DNA from: Streptomyces sp. CC0208 | Lineage (GTDB): Bacteria > Actinomycetota > Actinomycetes > Streptomycetales > Streptomycetaceae | Length of the DNA stretch: 64,000 nt | Assembly (NCBI RefSeq): GCF_003443735.1 | Contig: NZ_CP031969.1 | Coordinates: forward strand, 6,696,001 to 6,760,000 | Direction of reading: 5' to 3' | Part shown: positions 52,366-61,242 of the stretch, one piece after another | Layout: the number at the start of each line of letters is the position of its first letter | Position numbering within the stretch: position 1 is the stretch's first letter | The notes under the pieces: generated by a model | Databases searched by the model: none | The model's input: only the letters and a program-made list of their open reading frames with translations | What the model was told of the DNA's origin: nothing | Translations under genes and position numbers: made by a program

Positions 52366-52560
52366 GTCCACACGCTGCACCAACTGCGGCACTCCGGGCT
52401 CGGACACCTCGCGGAGAAGGGCCGTTCCGCCCCCGAGTTGCAGGCCAGGTCCCGGCACAAGCACCTGGGGACGCTGGGTCACTACGTCAAACTCGGCGAG
52501 GAGATTTCCGCCCGCGTCACCGCCGAGAATGATGAGCACAACCGCCGCCGTCGACGCTGA
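52366..52560 (+). pseudogene. Tyrosine recombinase (phage-type integrase), C-terminal fragment
   Basis: TLHQLRHSGLGHLAEKG carries the HxLRH box of tyrosine recombinases. GHYVKLGEEISARVTAEND has the tyrosine at the expected distance behind SRHKHL. The N-terminal two thirds are absent. It lies back to back with the transposase remnant and just upstream of the intact APH-family gene. Confidence 0.75.
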
Positions 52561-52600
52561 CATCCGCCCGGCCGCGCCCGCCACGAGATCAAGGGAGCCC

Positions 52601-53587
52601 ATGGAATTCCGGTCGATTGAGCGCGTTCCGCAGGCATTCCAGCAGTCGGTGAGCGCCGAGGACATCGGGAACGTCTGCCGACGGGCGTTCGGGGGCGCCG
52701 CCACGCCGGTGTCCGCCGTCGAGCTGGGCACGGGGATGTACAACAACGTGTACCGCGTGAACCTGGCCGGACGGGATCGGCCGGTGATCCTGCGGGTCGC
52801 GCCGGAAGAGGGCCGCCAGTTCCACAGTGAGCGCCACCTGATGCGCAACGAGTACGGCAGCGTGCCGTGGCTGGCGGTGATCGCGCCGCTGATGCCGCAG
52901 GTCCTCGCCGTGGACTGGTCGCACGAGGTGATCGGCCGGGACTGGATGATCCAGACCCACCTGGACGGCGTCCCGGCTCCGGAGCAACTGGGGACGTATC
53001 CGCGCACGGCGTGGCCGGTGTTCTTCCGGCAGATGGGCGTGATCGCCCGTTCCGTGCACGACGTGAGGGGACCGCACTTCGGGCCCGTCGGCGGCCCGGG
53101 GCACGGGACGTGGAGCGAGGCTGTGATCACGTCGCTGGAGGAGATCGCCGCCGACCTGGACGGTGCCGGCCTGGACGCGGCCGACGTACGGAAGGTCGCC
53201 GCTGTGGCCGCGCACGACCGTGCCGTGCTCGACGAGGTCACCGAACCGGGGCTGCTGACCGGGGACCTGTGGACGGTCAACGTGATGCTCGACGCCGGGG
53301 CCGCGGAGCCAACGATCACCGGGGTGCTCGACATGGACCGCACCTGGTGGGGCGACCCGGCCGCGGACTGGACGATCCGCATGGCGACGGCGAAGCAGGA
53401 CGAGCGCGTGGCGTTCTGGGAGGCGTACGGGGAGCGGGACGGTTCTCCCGCCGCGGTATGGCGTTCGCTGGTCTACGAGGTCCGGCACCTTGGTGCCGTT
53501 CGACTGGAGCGCCACCGGCTGGGCAACGCCGCTGGGGTGAAGAACACCTACGACGCAGTGGCCGCCGTTCTGGCCGACCTGGGCTGA
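52601..53587 (+). CDS. Aminoglycoside phosphotransferase (APH)/choline kinase-family protein
   Basis: The 328-residue kinase-fold protein has the nucleotide-loop region GTGMYNNVYRVNL, a lysine-lacking strand VILRVAPEEG, the Brenner motif as LLTGDLWTVNVML (Thr in place of the usual His before GD), and the metal motif GVLDMDRTWWGDPAADW. It phosphorylates an unknown small molecule; resistance activity cannot be inferred. AAGGGAG-like sequence four bases before ATG 52601 supports the start. It is the only intact gene between the mobile-element remnants. Confidence 0.85.
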   Translation: MEFRSIERVPQAFQQSVSAEDIGNVCRRAFGGAATPVSAVELGTGMYNNVYRVNLAGRDRPVILRVAPEEGRQFHSERHLMRNEYGSVPWLAVIAPLMPQVLAVDWSHEVIGRDWMIQTHLDGVPAPEQLGTYPRTAWPVFFRQMGVIARSVHDVRGPHFGPVGGPGHGTWSEAVITSLEEIAADLDGAGLDAADVRKVAAVAAHDRAVLDEVTEPGLLTGDLWTVNVMLDAGAAEPTITGVLDMDRTWWGDPAADWTIRMATAKQDERVAFWEAYGERDGSPAAVWRSLVYEVRHLGAVRLERHRLGNAAGVKNTYDAVAAVLADLG

Positions 53588-53670
53588 CGTTCCCAGACCA
53601 CTTGTGCGCCAGGTCGGTTGGAGGACTCAGGCGGTGACGGCGACTCTGCGCAGGAGGTGGCGGTGGGCAG

Positions 53671-54230
53671 GCGTCGGCGGGCTTCGCTTTTCAGGAGTTC
53701 GCCGGAGACGAGCACTGGTGGTTTGCCGGCACGGAGGTCACCTGGGACGAGATATTCGCTGCAGTCGACTCCTTTGAGGCCGAGAACCTCCTCGTCACCA
53801 ACAACTTCGGTGACAACTACCGTGGCAGCGTCGTCGTCCAAGGGGACGCCCCGACAGCAATCTCGCCACGGCCGGAGGCAACACCCTGACCGTCAATCAG
53901 GGCGTGGATGGAGACGCGCTCGCCGCACTCGTCGCCCAGCTGCGGCAGACCGCGCCGACCCTGGAGCTCTCACAGGAAGACGTCGAGGAACTCGCCGAGG
54001 AGATCGACACCCTTGAGGGCGAAGGAACCGAACCGACCCGGGCCGCAGGATCATGCGTCGAATCGCACGCATCGTCACGCCCGCCCTGCCCGCAGCTGCA
54101 CCGGCGGGTGCCGACGCAGCTGTCCAGGCGGCCATCTCGGCGGGTACGGGACTCTTCCCTGACCGTTTCGGTGCGGCGGTCGCCGGCTCCGACCGACTGC
54201 CAGAGAGGCGGCTATCCCCAAGTGCCACCA
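53671..54230 (+). pseudogene. Decayed gene of unknown function, three frames
   Basis: A continuous protein-like sequence can be followed through three frames. First FAFQEFAGDEHWWFAGTEV, LLVTNNFGDNYRGSVVVQG (53671-53850). Then NTLTVNQGVDGDALAALVAQ, LRQTAPTLELSQEDVEELAE (53856-54045). Then RIARIVTPALPAAAPAGADA AVQ (from 54053). The pattern NxxGDNxxGxVVVQG followed by a helical stretch resembles C-terminal parts of actinobacterial AbiTii-like or effector-associated proteins, which is only an impression. The start is missing. Confidence 0.5.
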
Positions 54231-54249
54231 GGGCGGCGATGCCGCCGAC

Positions 54250-54900
54250 CTACCAGCCCCGCTCGTGCCACTCGCCGAGGCGGGGCCGCTCGGTGCCGAG
54301 CGTGGTGTCGTTGCCGTGGCCCGGGTAGATCCAGGTCTCGTCCGGGAGCACGAAGACCTTCGCTTCTAGGCCCGACATCAACGACTCGAAGTCCTCGGGA
54401 CGTGTTGTCCGACCAGGCCCCCCGGGGAACAGGCAGTCCCCGGTGAACACATGGGGATGCCCGTGCGGGTCGTCGTAGACGAGGGCGATCGAGCCGGGCG
54501 TGTGACCGACCAGGTGGCGCGCGGTCAGCTCGACGTGCCCCACGCGGATGACGTCGCCGTCGTCGACCGGCACGTCGGTGGGGACGGGGATGCCCTCGGC
54601 GTCGTCCCGGCCGGCGTACGTACGCGCACGCGTGGCCGCGACGACCGCTGCGAGCGCCTGCCAGTGGTCGCCGTGCTGATGGGTGGTGACGACGGACGCG
54701 ATGCCGTCGTCACCGATCATGCCCAGCAGGGTGTCCGCCTCGTTGGCGGCGTCGATCAGCAGTTGCTCGTCGGTGGCCCGGCAGCGCAGCAGATAGGCGT
54801 TGTTGTTCATCGGGCCGACCGCGATCTTGGTGATCATCAGGTCCTTGAGCTCGTGCACGTCGGCGGGCCCGCCGACCGTCACCTGTCCGCTGTACGTCAT
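54250..54900 (-). CDS. Metallo-beta-lactamase-fold hydrolase (glyoxalase II-like)
   Basis: The 216-residue protein has the metal motif TTHQHGDHWQAL, then RHLVGHTPGSIALVY, FTGDCLFPGGPGR and YPGHGNDTTLG, all expected for glyoxalase II-like hydrolases. In the segment before YPGHG it reads KVFVLPDETW where the truncated paralogue reads KIFDVLPDETW, a one-residue deletion. It lies directly before the maleylpyruvate isomerase-type gene (nine bases). In S. coelicolor a similar gene sits next to uvrA, so this is probably the resident copy. Confidence 0.93.
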   Translation of the reverse strand: MTYSGQVTVGGPADVHELKDLMITKIAVGPMNNNAYLLRCRATDEQLLIDAANEADTLLGMIGDDGIASVVTTHQHGDHWQALAAVVAATRARTYAGRDDAEGIPVPTDVPVDDGDVIRVGHVELTARHLVGHTPGSIALVYDDPHGHPHVFTGDCLFPGGPGRTTRPEDFESLMSGLEAKVFVLPDETWIYPGHGNDTTLGTERPRLGEWHERGW

Positions 54901-54909
54901 GGCGGCAGC

Positions 54910-55596
54910 CTATAGCGGCGGCAGCGAGGGGAGAGTGCCGCCGTGGACCGTCAGCGCCGAGCCGTCGCGGCGGCCGGCGAGCCAGCCGAGCAGGTCCGCC
55001 TGGCGGCCGGTGACGACGAGCGCGGGATCCCCGTTGCCGCCCGTCGGGATCCGGCGGCCGTCGTCCTCCTCGACCACGAGGGCGGGTACGTCGGGGTGGC
55101 CCCGGAAGCGGTCCGTCAGGAAGTCGATCTCGCGCTGCGTGAACTCCTCCGGGAGGTCCTCCAGCTCGTAACCGATCCCTAGGTCCACGTGGTGCAGTTC
55201 CACCTCGGCCCATCGCCGGAACGGCACCCGGGCCGCCGCGTCGGTGACCCCGTTGCGGAGCTCGACCGTGCGCGACCAGTCGGCCGGTGCGGCCCCCGCC
55301 TCGTCGAAGCGGGCGGCACTCGCGCGGAGGTCGGCGAGCTGGACGTCGAGGGGGCGCGGGGCGTCCCGCTCGATGTCGGCGTCGCGCGCTTCCGCGGAGG
55401 CGTACATGGGCTGCCCCCGCAGAACGTTCACCAGGGCGTCGGCATTGCGGGAGAGGTGCGCGAGGACATGGCCGCGGCTCCAGCCCGGCAGCCGTGACGA
55501 CTTGGTCACGGCCGCGTTGTCCATGGCGGCGGCTGCGGTCAGCAGGCGCTCGGTCGCACCACGTACAGACACCAGGTCATGAGCGTGATCAATCAT
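54910..55596 (-). CDS. Maleylpyruvate isomerase-family (mycothiol-dependent, DinB-like) protein
   Basis: The 228-residue protein has the MDMPI N-terminal metal-binding helices: SSRLPGWSRGHVLAHLSRNADAL with His, and RRWAEVELHHVDLGIGY with the Glu and His of the metal triad. A C-terminal MDMPI domain follows. Such enzymes use mycothiol for isomerisation or detoxification. Located just upstream of the MBL hydrolase on the same strand, it could supply a substrate to it. ATG 55596. Confidence 0.9.
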   Translation of the reverse strand: MIDHAHDLVSVRGATERLLTAAAAMDNAAVTKSSRLPGWSRGHVLAHLSRNADALVNVLRGQPMYASAEARDADIERDAPRPLDVQLADLRASAARFDEAGAAPADWSRTVELRNGVTDAAARVPFRRWAEVELHHVDLGIGYELEDLPEEFTQREIDFLTDRFRGHPDVPALVVEEDDGRRIPTGGNGDPALVVTGRQADLLGWLAGRRDGSALTVHGGTLPSLPPL

Positions 55597-55740
55597 GGTG
55601 CTGACCCTAGCCCCGCCACACCTTTGGGTGAAGGTGGTGAAGCAGTGCCGTAAATCGAATGCGCGTGCTATATGGTCGAGTGCGGCGTCGGGCATGCTGG
55701 AAGGCCGGGGATTGTTATGCATCCGGGAATCCGACCGGCG

Positions 55741-55763
55741 TTGTCAGTGGCTCCCCCTAGTCT
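55741..55763 (+). promoter_or_regulatory. RecA-NDp/PafBC-type DNA-damage promoter of uvrA
   Basis: TTGTCAGTG, eight bases, TAGTCT: exact match to TTGTCRGTG-N8-TANNNT, 57 bp upstream of the uvrA start codon. Confidence 0.88.
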
Positions 55764-55819
55764 GAGAAAGCACGGGGGCCCCGCCCCTGTCACTTCTCTC
55801 AAGAAAGGTGCGGACCGGC

Positions 55820-58800
55820 GTGGCCGACCGTCTCATCGTCCGTGGCGCGCGCGAGCACAACCTGAAGAACGTCTCGCTCGACCTGCCTCGCGACTCGCTC
55901 ATCGTCTTCACGGGCCTGTCCGGGTCGGGCAAGTCCTCCCTGGCCTTCGACACCATCTTCGCCGAGGGCCAGCGGCGCTACGTGGAGTCGCTCTCCTCGT
56001 ACGCCCGCCAGTTCCTCGGCCAGATGGACAAGCCCGACGTCGACTTCATCGAGGGCCTCTCGCCCGCGGTCTCCATCGACCAGAAGTCGACCTCGCGCAA
56101 CCCGCGCTCGACGGTCGGCACCATCACCGAGGTCTACGACTACCTGCGTCTGCTCTTCGCGCGCATCGGCAAGCCGCACTGTCCGGAGTGTGGCCGTCCG
56201 ATCTCGCGCCAGTCGCCGCAGGCCATCGTCGACCGGGTCCTGGAGCTGCCGGAGGGGAGCCGCTTCCAGGTGCTCTCGCCGCTGGTGCGGGAGCGCAAGG
56301 GAGAGTTCGTCGACCTCTTCGCGGACCTCCAGACCAAGGGCTACAGCCGCGCGCGGGTGGACGGCGAGACCGTCCAACTCTCCAACCCGCCCACCCTGAA
56401 GAAGCAGGAGAAGCACACCATCGAGGTGGTCATCGACCGCCTCACGGTGAAGGACTCCGCCAAGCGCCGCCTCACCGACTCCGTGGAGACCGCCCTCGGC
56501 CTGTCCGGCGGCATGGTCGTGCTCGACTTCGTCGACCTCCCCGAGGACGACCCCGAGCGCGAGCGGATGTTCTCGGAGCACCTGTACTGCCCGTACGACG
56601 ACCTGTCCTTCGAGGAACTGGAGCCCCGCTCCTTCTCCTTCAACTCGCCCTTCGGCGCCTGCCCCGAGTGCACCGGCATCGGCACGCGCATGGAGGTCGA
56701 CCCGGAGCTGATCGTCCCGGACGAGGACAAGTCCCTCGACGAGGGTGCCATCCACCCCTGGTCGCACGGACACACCAAGGACTACTTCGGCCGTCTGATC
56801 GGCGCCCTCGCGGACGCGCTCGGGTTCCGGACGGACATCCCCTTCGCGGGACTGCCGCAGCGCGCCAAGAAGGCCCTGCTCCACGGCCACAAGACGCAGA
56901 TCGAGGTCCGCTACCGCAACCGGTACGGCCGCGAGCGGGTCTACACGACCCCGTTCGAAGGGGCCGTGCCCTTCGTCAAGCGCCGGCACAGCGAGTCCGA
57001 GAGCGACGCCAGCCGCGAGCGCTTCGAGGGCTACATGCGCGAGGTGCCCTGCCCCACCTGTGAGGGCACCCGCCTCAAGCCGCTCGTCCTCGCGGTCACC
57101 GTCATGGGCAGGTCGATCGCCGAGGTCTCCGGCATGTCCATCAGCGACTGCGCGGACTTCCTGGGCGAGCTGAAGCTCAGTGCCCGTGACAAGAAGATCG
57201 CCGAGCGCGTCCTCAAGGAGGTCAACGAGCGGCTGAAGTTCCTGGTCGACGTCGGCCTGGACTACCTCTCGCTGAACCGCGCGGCCGGCACCCTCTCCGG
57301 CGGCGAGGCCCAGCGCATCCGTCTGGCCACCCAGATCGGCTCCGGACTCGTCGGCGTCCTGTACGTCCTCGACGAGCCGTCCATCGGCCTGCACCAGCGC
57401 GACAACCACCGGCTGATCGAGACCCTGGTCCGGCTGCGCGACATGGGCAACACGCTCATCGTCGTCGAGCACGACGAGGACACCATCAAGGTCGCCGACT
57501 GGATCGTCGACATCGGCCCCGGCGCGGGCGAGCACGGCGGCAAGGTCGTGCACAGCGGCTCCCTGAAGGAGCTCCTGGTCAACGCCGAGTCGGAGACGGG
57601 CCAGTACCTGTCGGGCAAGAAGGCCATCCCGCTGCCCGACATCCGCCGCCCCCTCGACCCGTCCCGGCGGCTCACGGTGCACGGGGCCCGCGAGAACAAC
57701 CTCCAGGACATCGACGTGTCCTTCCCGCTGGGCGTGTTCACCGCGGTCACCGGTGTCTCCGGCTCCGGAAAGTCGACCCTGGTCAACGACATCCTGTACA
57801 CCCACCTGGCGCGCGAGCTCAACGGCGCGAGGAGTGTCCCGGGCCGGCACACGCGCGTGGACGGCGACGACCTCGTCGACAAGGTCGTGCACGTCGACCA
57901 GTCGCCCATCGGCCGCACCCCGCGATCCAACCCGGCGACCTACACCGGCGTCTTCGACCACGTCCGCAAGCTGTTCGCCGAGACCACCGAGGCGAAGGTC
58001 CGCGGCTACATGCCCGGCCGCTTCTCCTTCAACGTCAAGGGCGGCCGCTGCGAGAACTGCGCGGGCGACGGCACCATCAAGATCGAGATGAACTTCCTCC
58101 CGGACGTCTACGTCCCGTGCGAGGTCTGCCACGGCGCCCGCTACAACCGGGAGACCCTGGAGGTCCACTACAAGGGCAAGTCCATCGCCGACGTCCTGAA
58201 CATGCCGATCGAGGAGGCGACGGAGTTCTTCGACGCCGTCCCCGCGATCGCCCGCCACCTCAACACCCTCAAGGACGTCGGCCTCGGCTACGTCCGGCTC
58301 GGGCAGGCCGCGACCACCCTGTCCGGCGGTGAGGCCCAGCGCGTGAAGCTCGCCAGCGAGCTCCAGAAGCGCTCCACGGGCCGTACGGTCTACGTCCTGG
58401 ACGAGCCGACCACCGGTCTGCACTTCGAGGACATCAGCAAGCTGCTGAAGGTCCTGTCAGGGCTGGTCGACAAGGGCAACACCGTCATCGTCATCGAGCA
58501 CAACCTCGATGTGATCAAGACGGCCGACTGGGTCGTCGACATGGGCCCCGAGGGGGGCGCGGGCGGCGGACTCGTCGTCGCCGAGGGCACCCCGGAGGAC
58601 GTCGCCGGAGTCCCGGCCAGCCACACCGGCAAGTTCCTCAGGGAGATCCTCGGCGCCGACCGGATCAGCGACGGGACCTCGGTGAAGGCCCCGCGCAAGG
58701 CACCGGCCAGGAAGACGGCCGCGGCGAAGAAGACGGTCGCCGCCAAGTCCACGGCGAAGAAGACGGCGACGGCCAGGACGACGGCGACCAAGAAGGCCGC

Positions 58801-58858
58801 CGAAGCCACCAAGAAGGCCACGCCCGCCAAGAAGACGACCCGGGCCCGCAAGGCCTGA
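55820..58858 (+). CDS. uvrA: Excinuclease ABC subunit A
   Basis: The 1012-residue damage sensor has two ABC ATPase modules (FTGLSGSGKSSLAF and VTGVSGSGKSTLVN; signatures LSGGEAQRIRLA and LSGGEAQRVKLA). Zinc sites are HCPECGRPIS, the CPECTGIG region and CENCAGDGT with CEVCHGARYN. GTG 55820 begins ADRLIVRGAREHNLKNV as in the family; GTG 55808 is an alternative. The last 57 residues are an Ala/Lys/Thr-rich tail (APARKTAAAKKTVAAKSTAK and onward), not part of the core, probably DNA-binding like histone-H1-type tails. Confidence 0.98.
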   Translation: MADRLIVRGAREHNLKNVSLDLPRDSLIVFTGLSGSGKSSLAFDTIFAEGQRRYVESLSSYARQFLGQMDKPDVDFIEGLSPAVSIDQKSTSRNPRSTVGTITEVYDYLRLLFARIGKPHCPECGRPISRQSPQAIVDRVLELPEGSRFQVLSPLVRERKGEFVDLFADLQTKGYSRARVDGETVQLSNPPTLKKQEKHTIEVVIDRLTVKDSAKRRLTDSVETALGLSGGMVVLDFVDLPEDDPERERMFSEHLYCPYDDLSFEELEPRSFSFNSPFGACPECTGIGTRMEVDPELIVPDEDKSLDEGAIHPWSHGHTKDYFGRLIGALADALGFRTDIPFAGLPQRAKKALLHGHKTQIEVRYRNRYGRERVYTTPFEGAVPFVKRRHSESESDASRERFEGYMREVPCPTCEGTRLKPLVLAVTVMGRSIAEVSGMSISDCADFLGELKLSARDKKIAERVLKEVNERLKFLVDVGLDYLSLNRAAGTLSGGEAQRIRLATQIGSGLVGVLYVLDEPSIGLHQRDNHRLIETLVRLRDMGNTLIVVEHDEDTIKVADWIVDIGPGAGEHGGKVVHSGSLKELLVNAESETGQYLSGKKAIPLPDIRRPLDPSRRLTVHGARENNLQDIDVSFPLGVFTAVTGVSGSGKSTLVNDILYTHLARELNGARSVPGRHTRVDGDDLVDKVVHVDQSPIGRTPRSNPATYTGVFDHVRKLFAETTEAKVRGYMPGRFSFNVKGGRCENCAGDGTIKIEMNFLPDVYVPCEVCHGARYNRETLEVHYKGKSIADVLNMPIEEATEFFDAVPAIARHLNTLKDVGLGYVRLGQAATTLSGGEAQRVKLASELQKRSTGRTVYVLDEPTTGLHFEDISKLLKVLSGLVDKGNTVIVIEHNLDVIKTADWVVDMGPEGGAGGGLVVAEGTPEDVAGVPASHTGKFLREILGADRISDGTSVKAPRKAPARKTAAAKKTVAAKSTAKKTATARTTATKKAAEATKKATPAKKTTRARKA

Positions 58859-58895
58859 GTCGCCCGACGGCCGCGCGAGACCGGACACGCGAAGA

Positions 58896-58941
58896 AGCGG
58901 TGCCCCCGCAGGGAACTCCCTGCGGGGGCACCGCTCCTTTT
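58896..58941. terminator. Strong bidirectional terminator between uvrA and the PfkB kinase
   Basis: AGCGGTGCCCCCGCAGGGA (58896-58914) pairs perfectly with its complement at 58917-58935 around a two-base centre. CCTTTT follows on the plus strand, and TTC TTC on the minus strand. It serves both convergent genes. Confidence 0.9.
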
Positions 58942-58948
58942 GCAGCCC

Positions 58949-59860
58949 CTACAGCTCGCCCAGCTCCGAGGCGTACGGCGGCTGCGCCCCGGCTCGTGAG
59001 CAGGTGATCGCCGCCGCGCGTGCCGCGAACCGCAGCAGCCGGGTCCAGTCCTCGACGCCCAGGCCGGCGAGCGCCTCCGGGGCCAGCGCGTCGAGGGCGG
59101 CGAGGCCGTGCAGCAGGGCCGCGTTCACCGTGTCGCCCGCGCCGATCGTGTCCACGACGTCGACCTTCTCGCCCGGGACCGGCAGCACCGCCCCGTCCCG
59201 GGTGAACACGGTCAGCCCGTCACCGCCCTGGGTGACCACGACGGCCGAGGGCCCCGCGGCCAGCCACTCGCTCGGAGTGCCGCCCAGCCACAGCGCGTCC
59301 TCCTGGGAGAGCTTGAGCAGCGACACCGACGGCAGCCAGCTCTTGAACCGGGCCCGGTAGGCGTCCGCGTCGGGGATCAGCCCGGCCCGGATGTTCGGGT
59401 CGAGCGCGGTGAACACACCCTGCGCTGCCGCGGCCCGCAGCAGTTCCTCGTAGGCGCTGGCCCCCGGTTCCAGGACGAGCGAGCAGGTGCCGAAGGACAC
59501 CGCGCGCGTGCCGGCGGGGAGTTCGGCGGGGGCGGCGAACAGGCGGTCGGCGGTGCCGTCGACGTAGAACGAGTAGGCGGCCGAGCCGGCGGTGTCGATG
59601 GTGGCGACGGCGAGTGTGGTGGGTTCCGGGCCGCGCTGCACGGCGGACACGTCCACCCCCGCATCCCGGAGCCCGTCGAGCAGGGCCTCGCCGAAGGCGT
59701 CGCGCGAGGTGCGGGAGCAGAAGGCGGTGGGGGAGCCGAGCCGGCCGAGGGCCACGGCGGTGTTGTAGGGGCCGCCGCCGAGCGCCGGCGTGAGACCCGC
59801 GAGGGCACCCCTGCCCTGCGGTACCAGATCGATCAGGGCCTCACCGGCGACGACGATCAC
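58949..59860 (-). CDS. PfkB-family carbohydrate kinase (fructokinase-like)
   Basis: The 303-residue kinase has the start VIVVAGEALIDLVPQG, the first signature LGGGPYNTAVALGRLG and the second DTIGAGDTVNAALLHGL with the catalytic Asp. ALDPNIRAGLI is also typical of fructokinases. GTG 59860 has AAAGGA eight bases upstream. It follows the LacI regulator gene by 91 bp on the same strand, so the two are likely co-regulated; the sugar is probably fructose or a related ketose. Confidence 0.92.
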   Translation of the reverse strand: MIVVAGEALIDLVPQGRGALAGLTPALGGGPYNTAVALGRLGSPTAFCSRTSRDAFGEALLDGLRDAGVDVSAVQRGPEPTTLAVATIDTAGSAAYSFYVDGTADRLFAAPAELPAGTRAVSFGTCSLVLEPGASAYEELLRAAAAQGVFTALDPNIRAGLIPDADAYRARFKSWLPSVSLLKLSQEDALWLGGTPSEWLAAGPSAVVVTQGGDGLTVFTRDGAVLPVPGEKVDVVDTIGAGDTVNAALLHGLAALDALAPEALAGLGVEDWTRLLRFAARAAAITCSRAGAQPPYASELGEL

Positions 59861-59951
59861 GAAACGGGTCCTTTCTCGAACTGCGGGGCTGAAGGTGCTG
59901 GGAGGAGAGGGAGAACCGGAGGGGCCGGCCGCACTGGCAGGGCCGCTCCCG

Positions 59952-61163
59952 TCACCCGGAGTCCGGGCAGCCGCACGACGTGCGATGCATGAACGTGCAG
60001 TCCAGGCGCACGGTCCGGGCGGGCCGGTCCGGACGGTCGAGGCGTTCCAGGAGCACACGGACCGCCTGCGCGCCGATGTCCCTGCTGGGCTGGGCGATCG
60101 CGGTGAGCCGGGGCGAGAACAGGTCGGCCCAGGCGAAGTCGTCGAAACAGCACAGGGCGAGGTCGTCCGGCACCGAAAGGCCGCGCTCGCGCAGGGCGCG
60201 CAGGGCGCCGATGGTCATCGCGTTGTTGGCGGTCACGAGGGCGGTGGGCGGTGCGGCGAGGGAGAGCAGGGCGGCCGTGGCCCGTTCGGCTCCGGCCGAC
60301 TCGGAGTCGCCGTGGACGACCAGGTGATCGTCGTAGGGGAGGCGGGCGGCGGTGAGACCCTGCCGGTACCCGGCGATCCGTTCGGCGGTGGTGCTCAGTC
60401 CGGGCAGGCCGGCCACCAGTCCGATGCGCCGGTGACCGAGTCCGGCGAGATGGGTGACCAGCTCGGCCATCGGCTGGATGTTCTCGGCGCAGACCTGGTC
60501 GAAGGGCTGCGGACTGTCCACCGTGGCGTCCACCGGGCCCTTCACCGGGCCGTCCGCAGGGGCGCCCACCGGGCCCTCCACTGGGCCGTCCACCGACGCG
60601 TCGACAGGGACGTCGACAGGGACGTCGCCCCCACCACCGACCGCACCACCCCCGGTCACCTCACCTTCCGCACCACTGCCGGCCACGTTCTCGCCGGCCA
60701 CACCCCCGCTCACCCCGTCGATCACCCGGTCGAGGAACACCGTCGGGACCTGATGGCGCCCGAGGTAGGAGACGAGTTCGCGCGGGTCCGCCGAGGGCGC
60801 GACGATCATGCCGTCCACGCGCCGTTCGTGCAGCAGCTGGACGACCTTGCGCTCGTGCTCGGGGTCGTCGTGCGGATCGGCGATGAGCAGGCTGTAGCCG
60901 TGTTCCAGCGCGCCCGCCTCGACGCCCTGGAGGATCTCCGTGAAGTACGGGTTGCTGATCGCCGACACCGCGAGCCCGATGGAGCGGGTGCGGGAGGTCA
61001 CCAGGGAACGGGCCAGGGTGTTGGGGGTGTAGCCGAGCTCGTCGACGGCGTCCAGCACGGCCTGGCGGGTGTGGGGCAGGACCGGCCTGGTGCCGTTGAG
61101 GACGTGCGAGACGGTCGCCACGGACACCCCCGCACTGCGTGCCACGTCGGCCATGGTCGGCAT
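59952..61163 (-). CDS. LacI-family regulator with a 70-residue low-complexity insertion
   Basis: The 403-residue protein has the LacI HTH (TMADVARSAGVSVATVSHVL, NGTRPVLPHTRQ) and a periplasmic-binding-like effector domain. Between FLDRVIDG (to residue 150) and DQVCAENIQPMAELV (from about 222) it carries an insertion rich in Gly, Val, Asp and Pro with four-residue repeats such as VPVDVPVDASVDGPVEGPVG. Normal members run through this point without it. It probably controls its own operon with the kinase through the perfect palindrome upstream. Confidence 0.93.
   Translation of the reverse strand: MPTMADVARSAGVSVATVSHVLNGTRPVLPHTRQAVLDAVDELGYTPNTLARSLVTSRTRSIGLAVSAISNPYFTEILQGVEAGALEHGYSLLIADPHDDPEHERKVVQLLHERRVDGMIVAPSADPRELVSYLGRHQVPTVFLDRVIDGVSGGVAGENVAGSGAEGEVTGGGAVGGGGDVPVDVPVDASVDGPVEGPVGAPADGPVKGPVDATVDSPQPFDQVCAENIQPMAELVTHLAGLGHRRIGLVAGLPGLSTTAERIAGYRQGLTAARLPYDDHLVVHGDSESAGAERATAALLSLAAPPTALVTANNAMTIGALRALRERGLSVPDDLALCCFDDFAWADLFSPRLTAIAQPSRDIGAQAVRVLLERLDRPDRPARTVRLDCTFMHRTSCGCPDSG
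60501..60713. repeat. In-frame repeat expansion inside the LacI-type gene
   Basis: Around 60510-60640 the plus strand shows short degenerate units such as GGGCCGTCCACC and the exact 12-bp repeat GGACGTCGACAG-like (GACAGGGACGTC). All keep the frame. They encode the VDxP/GPVx repeats of the insertion. Confidence 0.8.
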
Positions 61164-61242
61164 CGGGTTCCCCTCCCGGAACGGCGCTCACAGGCCACCG
61201 GAACGGCAGCCCACGGCCCGGAAGGTATCCCATTCAGCAGCC

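Noticed and set aside
52601..53587. Antibiotic resistance gene call for the APH-family protein
   Set aside because: The family covers many kinases; the Brenner-motif His is replaced and no substrate information is present.
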